Assembly: GCA_030654395.1 (NCBI GenBank)
Contig: JAURXM010000031.1
Location: 186,001-250,000, forward strand
DNA: 64,000 bases
Source: Aquabacterium sp.
GTDB taxonomy: Bacteria; Pseudomonadota; Gammaproteobacteria; Burkholderiales; Burkholderiaceae_C
Direction of reading: 5' to 3'
Of this stretch, positions 57,661 through 64,000 are shown in pieces. The position numbers and the translations under genes are program-made. Position 1 is the stretch's first letter. Each line of letters opens with the position of its first letter. The notes beneath the pieces are model-generated. The model saw only the letters and a program-made list of their open reading frames with translations, was not told the origin of the DNA and did not search any database.

Positions 57661-59297
57661 TGATGCATGTTGCGCTCAGTGGGGTGCTTGCTGGCCTGCT
57701 GGTCAGCAGCGCATGGGCCGTCGAGGCGCCCGCCCCCAGTGCTGCGGGTCAAACCCCCAGCGACCTGCAGCGCTTAGAGGCGTTGCGGCAACACGCAGCG
57801 CCCAAGCCGCGTGAAACCGCAGCGGTCACGCCGCCGTTGGCACAGCCTGATTTCAAGGACAGAACCTGTCTGCGTGCCAGCGGGGTGCGCATGCAGGGCG
57901 CCGATCTGATCCCGGAGCTTGAGCGTCAGTCATGGTTGGAGGCTGCGCCCTCACAGTCGGGCTGCGTGGCAATCGGGGACGTCAACGCGCTGCTCTACAA
58001 GCTATCGACGTGGTACATGCAGCGCGGCTATGTCACCAGCCAGCCTGTGTCATCGAACGTCAATGAACAAGGTGAGTTGGTGATCCAAGTGATGCAGGGC
58101 CGCATTGAGAAAATCGTCTCAAGCGACCCACGCATCAGTTTCAAGGGCCTGCTGTCCGACCCTGATGCGGTATTGAATTTGCGTGCCATTGAACAAGCGG
58201 CCAGTCAGATCAACCGGCTCGACAGCAGGGCCATCGCTTTTGATATCGAGCCCGGCGAGGCGTCAGGCACCTCTGTTGTCAAACTCAGGCCGCAAACGGC
58301 ACTGCCCGAGCGTGATTGGGCGGCGCAGGGCAGTGTGGACAACCATGACACCAAGCAGTTGCGCGGCAGCTTGTCACTGTCCATAGACAATCTCCTGGGG
58401 CGCAATGAAAGCGTGTACATCAACACCTCGCGTGAGCTCAATCAACTTGAGTCACGCAGCCGTGCGCACTTTGTTTCCATCAACGTACCCGATGGCTATT
58501 CGTCTTACAGCGCATCAGCCTACGCGAGCTACAGCACGGCCCCCGTCACTGAGCAATTGGATGTGGATACCGCGTGGACGTCGCTGTCTCTGAAGTGGGA
58601 CCGTGTGCTGAGCCGTGGTCAAACGCTGATCACAGCGATCTCGCTTGATGTGACGCGCGACAGGGCGACGCAGGTTCTCGGTGACTATGCTGTGCAATCG
58701 GCATCATGGGACGTGACACATGCCACGGTGGGCTTGGATGTCCAGCACAACGAGTCGGCCTACAACAGCGCCTTGAAGGTGCAGCTTGACCATGGGCTCA
58801 ATGGCTTCAAGGACGGCAGTCCGTATCGAAGTGATTACACCAGTGCGGGCGTGCTGACGACCTTGTCCGTGCCCTTGGCCGAGCGCGTGAGTTTGACCGC
58901 CTTGGCTCGTGGGCAATACACCCTAGACAATGTCCCTGGCTTCAAACGGTTCTCGATTGGCGCCGCCGTGTCCGTACCCGGCTACAGGCGACATGACTAC
59001 TCGGGCAACAGCGGCGCACTGACCCAAATTCAGTTGAGCTGGCAACTCCCGGGCATTGGGCCGAACGGTCTACTGGGGCAGCCCTTTGGGCATCAGCTGT
59101 CGTTAACTCAAACCACAGGCTGGATCTTCAGCGATGCATATGACGACTCCGTGAAGCTGTCCAGCATCGGGTTGCAATACGCCTTTGCGTGGGGCGCCGT
59201 GTCGGGTTCCGTGGGGTGGGCGACACCGCTTCACACGTCAGACACAAGCGCAGTCAAGTCGGATGACTGGACGGCATCACTCGCCTATCGCTATTGA
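57657..59297 (+). CDS. ShlB/FhaC/HecB family TPS transporter (TpsB)
   Basis: POTRA region GYVTSQPVSSNVNEQGELVIQVMQGRIEKI; C-terminal barrel; 4-nt overlap with tpsA. Confidence 0.92.
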   Translation: MMMHVALSGVLAGLLVSSAWAVEAPAPSAAGQTPSDLQRLEALRQHAAPKPRETAAVTPPLAQPDFKDRTCLRASGVRMQGADLIPELERQSWLEAAPSQSGCVAIGDVNALLYKLSTWYMQRGYVTSQPVSSNVNEQGELVIQVMQGRIEKIVSSDPRISFKGLLSDPDAVLNLRAIEQAASQINRLDSRAIAFDIEPGEASGTSVVKLRPQTALPERDWAAQGSVDNHDTKQLRGSLSLSIDNLLGRNESVYINTSRELNQLESRSRAHFVSINVPDGYSSYSASAYASYSTAPVTEQLDVDTAWTSLSLKWDRVLSRGQTLITAISLDVTRDRATQVLGDYAVQSASWDVTHATVGLDVQHNESAYNSALKVQLDHGLNGFKDGSPYRSDYTSAGVLTTLSVPLAERVSLTALARGQYTLDNVPGFKRFSIGAAVSVPGYRRHDYSGNSGALTQIQLSWQLPGIGPNGLLGQPFGHQLSLTQTTGWIFSDAYDDSVKLSSIGLQYAFAWGAVSGSVGWATPLHTSDTSAVKSDDWTASLAYRY

Positions 59298-60709
59298 GCA
59301 GGCACGCCAGCGCGTTTTTGCAGCACAAGCTCAAGGCCGACCGGCATCATCGTGAAGCCCATGTTTTCTTGGGCATCCCTATTGTCTGGTGTGCTGACAG
59401 ACAGTGCGTCAAAGCGGTTCAGCAGCATCACCATCATCAGCTTCATCTCGACCAAAGAGAGGTAACGACCCGGGCAGATGCGTGGGCCTGAACCAAAAGG
59501 GAGCGACGCCCGTTTGCCTTGTGCGGCGTCCTCAGCTAGCCAGCGAGACGGTGCAAATGACGGTGCGTCTTTGAAGTGCGCCTCACTGGTGGCATCAACC
59601 CGGGTGGCACACCACACCAAGGTGCCTTTGTCGACGACAAATGGGCCCAACTGGGTATCACGCAAGGCCTGCTGTATGGTGAAGGGCACAACCGGTTTAA
59701 GCCGCATGGCCTCGTTGATGCAAGCATCAAGGTAGGGCAACTCATTGAGCGCCTCCATCGTCACCGTGGACAGATCGGGCGCACGGCTTCTGATCTCTTT
59801 CGTCAGCGTGACCAAGGTATGCGGATGCTTGTGTAGCAGATAGAGCAGCCACTCTAGGCTGTTGGCCGTGGTGTCCTCTCCTGCCAGCAGCATGATGAAG
59901 ACGTTGCCCGCGATGTCCTCATCGGTGACGCTGCTGTCGGCTTGATCCGCAGCCACGATCATGGCTTCCAGCAGGTTGTGGGGTGATGTGCGTCTCTCCG
60001 GCGCCTGTGCCAAACCGTGGCGCGCTTGCGCAATGAAGCCTTGTATGGCGCTGGAGACGTGGGCAAGACTGCGATCGAAGGCCCGATCCGATGGCAGCTT
60101 GAGCACGCGCCAGTACGGAACCAGCGCCGTCAGCCGTTTGGCCAGCATGGGGAAAATGCGGTCCAGATGCTGTTGGATCACATCCTCGTCACGCTCCAGC
60201 GTGTTGGTGTCTTGGCCAAAGGCCAGCCCGGAGATCGCGTCGACGGTGTAGCGCATCAAGTCGCCTTGCAGATCAATGACCTGCTGCGTGGCCACAGCTT
60301 TGAGCCATCGACCCTCTAGGCGCTGCGCCACTTGAATCAGCCGTGGCAAAAACGCGCGTACATGGGTCGGTGAAAACGCCGCCATCACCATGCGGCGTTG
60401 CGCACGCCACCGATCACCCTCAGCCGTGAACAAGCCCAAGGGCATCTTCATGTCAGAGATGATGTCAGCCATGCGCATTGGACGCATGTAGCCATCAGGG
60501 CGCTCACGCATCGCGGCGTGGATCAAGGCGTTATCGGTGATGACCAAGACACGCTCTGGCCCGAACCGCAGCTTGAACGCCGGGCCATATTTCCGGGCCA
60601 GCGCCTCTATGTCCAGATGGATGCGGCTGGGCTTGAGTTGCAGGGCGTTGCCGATCAGTGGCCACGCACGGGGCCCTGGCAGCTCGCGCCACGTTGTCAG
60701 AGTGCTCAT
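59291..60709 (-). CDS. Cytochrome P450
   Basis: LLAGEDTTANSLEW I-helix; EAMR ExxR; LPFGSGPRICPGRYLSLVEM haem loop. Confidence 0.96.
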   Translation of the reverse strand: MSTLTTWRELPGPRAWPLIGNALQLKPSRIHLDIEALARKYGPAFKLRFGPERVLVITDNALIHAAMRERPDGYMRPMRMADIISDMKMPLGLFTAEGDRWRAQRRMVMAAFSPTHVRAFLPRLIQVAQRLEGRWLKAVATQQVIDLQGDLMRYTVDAISGLAFGQDTNTLERDEDVIQQHLDRIFPMLAKRLTALVPYWRVLKLPSDRAFDRSLAHVSSAIQGFIAQARHGLAQAPERRTSPHNLLEAMIVAADQADSSVTDEDIAGNVFIMLLAGEDTTANSLEWLLYLLHKHPHTLVTLTKEIRSRAPDLSTVTMEALNELPYLDACINEAMRLKPVVPFTIQQALRDTQLGPFVVDKGTLVWCATRVDATSEAHFKDAPSFAPSRWLAEDAAQGKRASLPFGSGPRICPGRYLSLVEMKLMMVMLLNRFDALSVSTPDNRDAQENMGFTMMPVGLELVLQKRAGVPAQ

Positions 60710-60725
60710 GCACGCATGATGCCGC

Positions 60726-60747
60726 TCAAGCCTGTGTCAAGGCTTGA
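60726..60747. promoter_or_regulatory. Perfect inverted repeat TCAAGCCT-GTGTCA-AGGCTTGA upstream of P450 gene
   Basis: 8-bp arms, 6-nt spacer, 17 nt upstream of the P450 start. Confidence 0.45.
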
Positions 60748-60793
60748 CCCAATGCGGTAGGCGATTTGACCCGATGCAGGTTTTGCTTTGGCG

Positions 60794-61060
60794 TTATGTG
60801 CGGCGTGCGTCGGACAGCGGCTTCCAGTGCAGGAAGCCAAACAGCAAGGTCAGCACGACGCTGTCCAGCATGGGGCCTTTGTGCAGCGCCAGTTTGCTGC
60901 TGAAAATCACAGCCTCAAGCGCGTGCGCAACCAGCAAGCCGCCCGCTATCAGGGGCATCCAGTGCAGCACTTGGGCAGGCAAGGGCAAAGCCACGATGAA
61001 GCTGGCAATGGTGGCGGCATAAAGGCCCAGCAGGCTGAGTTTATTCAAAGCATAAAACAT
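60794..61060 (-). CDS. DUF1145-like small membrane protein
   Basis: LPLPAQVLHWMPLIAGGLLVAHALEAVIF. Confidence 0.7.
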   Translation of the reverse strand: MFYALNKLSLLGLYAATIASFIVALPLPAQVLHWMPLIAGGLLVAHALEAVIFSSKLALHKGPMLDSVVLTLLFGFLHWKPLSDARRT

Positions 61061-61079
61061 GGGTTTGTCTCCTGTTATG

Positions 61080-61103
61080 AATTGACAATGATTCTTGTCA
61101 ATT
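61080..61103. promoter_or_regulatory. Perfect inverted repeat AATTGACAA-TGATTC-TTGTCAATT
   Basis: 9-bp arms, 6-nt spacer, 20 nt upstream of DUF1145-like ATG. Confidence 0.55.
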
Positions 61104-61113
61104 TGATCGGATG

Positions 61114-62055
61114 CTACAGCATCGCAGCAGACTTTGTCGAGTCCCATCGCAGCTCGGTATCGTGCTCGCCCGCAACACAACCCTCAGCAATGGCATCCCA
61201 GCCTTCATGGATCACCACATGCTGGTCGGTGTAGCAAAACTCCATGCGCGTGGCGCGTGGCACATGGCGGTGCACAAAAGTTTCAATAGACGCGGGCATG
61301 CTGATGCGATAGCGCTGTTGATCAAGGTCGCTCGACGGGTGGTCGTCGTTGTGCACCAAGGGGATGAAGGGCGTCGCCCACATCAACAGCCGATAGCCCA
61401 CGTTGACCTCACTGGGCTCGTAGCCTTGCGCCTTGAGCCAATGTTGGGCTTGCGCCCGAGGCTGCTCCAGTGTATTGAGCTGCCCCCATGCCATCGCCAG
61501 CAACTCGATCACCCACTGGTTGCAGTTCTGATAGCGGTCACTGAAGGGGTAGGCGTTGGCGCTGTACGTTGCGCCGAGCACTTGCAGCGCCTGCTGCTTG
61601 TCGATCGCGGCACGCGCCAACTCAGCGGAGGGGGCATCAGGCAAGGTCACCACGGACACATAACCCAAGGCAGGGTTGCTTGTGCCCAGCAAGAAGCCCG
61701 ATATGCCCTGATCAAAAATCAGGGGCTTGCGCACATCGCACTCGTAGTAGAGCTGCCTGATCGACCAAGGCACCTCGTCCGTGCCCTTGAGCGCCACACC
61801 CGCATGTGAGTATCGGATGTCAAAGCGCTTGAGGTCCAAGCCCGACCGCGACACCAAGGCCACGCTCTGGCCGGATTGCTGCAATGCCTTCTTGATGATG
61901 GCACCGAAGCGCAGCAGCCGGTCTTGCTCGATGGCAGTGAGATCGGACGGGTGATCGCAAAGGTAGGACACCTCCGCGCGGCAAGTGTGTGCCGCGCACA
62001 GCATCGCCATCAACAAGGCAAGGCGTTTGCCCAGCCTCGTTAGCCGCAAAATCAA
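61114..62055 (-). CDS. DUF2145 family secreted protein
   Basis: IRYSHAGVALK...QLYYECDVRKPLIFDQG...GATYSANAYPFSDRYQNCNQWVIELLAMAWG; signal peptide. Confidence 0.8.
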   Translation of the reverse strand: MILRLTRLGKRLALLMAMLCAAHTCRAEVSYLCDHPSDLTAIEQDRLLRFGAIIKKALQQSGQSVALVSRSGLDLKRFDIRYSHAGVALKGTDEVPWSIRQLYYECDVRKPLIFDQGISGFLLGTSNPALGYVSVVTLPDAPSAELARAAIDKQQALQVLGATYSANAYPFSDRYQNCNQWVIELLAMAWGQLNTLEQPRAQAQHWLKAQGYEPSEVNVGYRLLMWATPFIPLVHNDDHPSSDLDQQRYRISMPASIETFVHRHVPRATRMEFCYTDQHVVIHEGWDAIAEGCVAGEHDTELRWDSTKSAAML

Positions 62056-62519
62056 AGCACCACGGGCCGGGTTGACAACTCGCGGTACCAGTCATCCTCG
62101 AGCACCAAGAAAAACGCTTGCCTGACCTCACCGATGGCGAACTCGACACCATAGGGACGCACACGCGCCTCCACCACGCCGCCTGCCGTCACATGGTTGG
62201 CATCGACGGTTTTTTGCGGCAGGTAAAGGAAGAAGTCACCGTCTGATTTGGTGTCGCCCATGGCTTGCAGGGTCAGGCGTGCCATGCCGGGACGATCAGC
62301 CACAGTGGCCACATCGATGACCTTGTAGTCTCCTGCGGCGACCTTGTCTTTGGACGATGAGCTTTCGCTCAATTTTTTGATTGACCCAGACACGCTGCCA
62401 ACGGCTGTGCTGATGCTGTCCGACACGGATGTCGATATGGTGGTGCCAGCCCACGCAGTCGTTGCCATGGCCCCAGACAGGATGGTTAAAGCAGTCAGAC
62501 AGTATTTGAAATTGCGCAT
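62052..62519 (-). CDS. Secreted hypothetical protein coupled to DUF2145 gene
   Basis: Signal peptide MRNFKYCLTALTILSGAMATTAWA; ATGA overlap. Confidence 0.7.
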   Translation of the reverse strand: MRNFKYCLTALTILSGAMATTAWAGTTISTSVSDSISTAVGSVSGSIKKLSESSSSKDKVAAGDYKVIDVATVADRPGMARLTLQAMGDTKSDGDFFLYLPQKTVDANHVTAGGVVEARVRPYGVEFAIGEVRQAFFLVLEDDWYRELSTRPVVL

Positions 62520-62567
62520 ATCAGTTGGCCTATTGGAAGCGTGTTGGATGACGTTGCTTGAGTGGAC

Positions 62568-62975
62568 TCAAGCCTTGGATGCGGCAATCATGACACTGGC
62601 CATGACGCCATAGACCTCAGTCCAAGCACTTTTGACTTGAGGCGTGAACGCAGGCCCGAGCCCTTGTTCTAGCGTTTTGAGCAAGGCCCCACCGACGGTT
62701 GCGTAATGGGCTTCTTGCACACCATAGGCCGTGTGGCGTACAGCCAAGCCTTGCAAAATGGGCACCAACACATCCAATGCTGTCAGTTTGCCCACGGCCG
62801 CGCCAATCATTTGCATGAGCTTCTTGCCTTGCTCTGTCATGTCACCCTTGAACAAGGGCTTCAAGGAAGGATCGGCTTCAAACAAGTTGGTATAAAAAAG
62901 AGCCGCAGCCTGTGGCGCGATGCCCTCAACGATTTTCCATGTTGATTGCACGTCATCAATCACTTGCTTATCCAT
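62568..62975 (-). CDS. Single-domain globin family protein
   Basis: VQSTWKIVEGIAPQAAALFYTNLFEADPSLKPLFKGDMTEQGKKLMQMIGAAV...RHTAYGVQEAHY. Confidence 0.9.
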   Translation of the reverse strand: MDKQVIDDVQSTWKIVEGIAPQAAALFYTNLFEADPSLKPLFKGDMTEQGKKLMQMIGAAVGKLTALDVLVPILQGLAVRHTAYGVQEAHYATVGGALLKTLEQGLGPAFTPQVKSAWTEVYGVMASVMIAASKA

Positions 62976-63135
62976 GAGCCGTTCCTTTTTTTGAATGTTG
63001 AACAAACCCCGTCAGCGTCAGGGGCGTTGGCATTGTTGCAGTTGGGGCGGGCCTTGCCAAGCGTGTTATTGCACCTTATTGCTTGTGTTGCACAATGGAT
63101 CGGGTTCCATTGTTTCTACTCAGAACACCTTACCG

Positions 63136-63843
63136 ATGACACAGCACCGCATCCAAGCCGCCATCATTGACCTCGACGGCACCATGGTCGACACCCTTGG
63201 TGACTTCGTCATCGTCCTGCGCCACACCTTGTCGGACATGGGCTTTCACCCTGTGGAGATCGAGCGTGTCGGTCGGGGCTTTGTCTCGCTGACCGTTGGC
63301 AAAGGCACCGAGGATTTATTGCGGCGCAGCATGGCGCACGCATGGGGTTTGGCGCCCGATGACGCGGAGGTGCTGGCCAGCTTGCCAGAGGCCTTGAAGC
63401 ATTACCACGGTCATTACCCAGCGATCAATGGCATGCACTCGGACGTCTTTCCGGGTGTGGCTGAGGGCTTGCAACAACTGCGTGCGCTGAAGCTGCCGCT
63501 GGCTTGCCTGACCAATAAACCAACGGCCTTCGCTAAGCAGTTGCTTGAGCGCAAAGGCCTGTTGCCGTACTTTGACCACGTGTTTGGTGGGGATGCCTTT
63601 GAGCGCAAAAAGCCCGATCCCCTGCCTTTGATCAAGACCTGTGAGGCGCTGGGTGCATCAACGGCGCAAACCTTGATGATTGGCGACTCCAGCAACGATG
63701 CGCAAGCCGCTGGCGCAGCCGGTTGCCCTGTGTTGTTGGTAACCTATGGCTATAACCACGGGCACCCTGTTGCAGAGGTGCCAGCGCTGGCCCATGTGGC
63801 TCGGTTGGATCAGGTGGACTGGCTCATGACGCTGGGGCGATAA
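63136..63843 (+). CDS. gph: HAD family phosphoglycolate phosphatase
   Basis: IIDLDGTMVDTLGDF motif I; CLTNKP motif II; KKPDPLPL; MIGDSSNDAQAAGAAG. Confidence 0.93.
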   Translation: MTQHRIQAAIIDLDGTMVDTLGDFVIVLRHTLSDMGFHPVEIERVGRGFVSLTVGKGTEDLLRRSMAHAWGLAPDDAEVLASLPEALKHYHGHYPAINGMHSDVFPGVAEGLQQLRALKLPLACLTNKPTAFAKQLLERKGLLPYFDHVFGGDAFERKKPDPLPLIKTCEALGASTAQTLMIGDSSNDAQAAGAAGCPVLLVTYGYNHGHPVAEVPALAHVARLDQVDWLMTLGR

Positions 63844-63875
63844 GCCCGCAGCGTGTGTTGCCCGCTGATGGCGGC

Positions 63876-64000
63876 TTATTGCAAGGCGTCCAGCAAAGGC
63901 GCTGGTTTGAAATCCAGCAGCGCATCTTTCAAGTCTTGGGTCACAGGACGGGTGCCCAGCCAAGTTCTCATCACGGCGGGGAAGAAAGCCGGGTCTTCCA
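63876..64000 (-). CDS. Partial CDS (C-terminus only), possibly chalcone isomerase-like
   Basis: Minus-strand reading EDPAFFPAVMRTWLGTRPVTQDLKDALLDFKPAPLLDALQ*, truncated by window end. Confidence 0.4.
   Translation of the reverse strand, partial: EDPAFFPAVMRTWLGTRPVTQDLKDALLDFKPAPLLDALQ

Noticed and set aside
1-64000. Mobile elements, CRISPR arrays, canonical defence systems, rRNA/tRNA
   Set aside because: No transposase, integrase, regularly spaced repeats, restriction-modification or toxin-antitoxin signatures, and no convincing T-loop/acceptor combinations were recognised; a tRNAscan/DefenseFinder/CRT run would be decisive

Overview
The window looks like a chromosomal segment from a GC-rich betaproteobacterium, probably Burkholderiales/Comamonadaceae-like (inferred from family content and flhDC; no database search was possible). 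No rRNA, tRNA, CRISPR array, transposase or prophage was recognised. Main blocks: priA; a HDOD protein; a Tat/periplasm-directed cluster (PhoD, TetR, cytochrome c, ALO-like FAD oxidase, DSD1-like PLP enzyme, neutral ceramidase); two tandem paralogous histidine kinases with an adjacent PhnD/AioX-type binding protein; a decayed region with pseudogenes and simple sequence repeats (25.1-27.1 kb); a long tightly coupled minus-strand operon of lipid-modification-type genes (27.1-35.3 kb) with a divergent TetR and a palindromic operator candidate; a TonB receptor/PepSY pair; ahpCF; a metalloprotease; flhDC; an FtsX-type ABC exporter with an AttH-like lipocalin; a VOC-GNAT pair behind a near-consensus SOS box; a two-partner secretion pair; a P450; a DUF2145 operon; a globin; gph. 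The most unusual signals are (1) a lipoprotein gene with C9 and G8 tracts and a 3'-flanking (TTGCCA)7 array, where frame slippage would swap its C-terminus; (2) the LexA-box-preceded VOC/GNAT pair; (3) the Tat-directed PLP/FAD/cytochrome/ceramidase cluster; (4) the nine-gene lipid operon.
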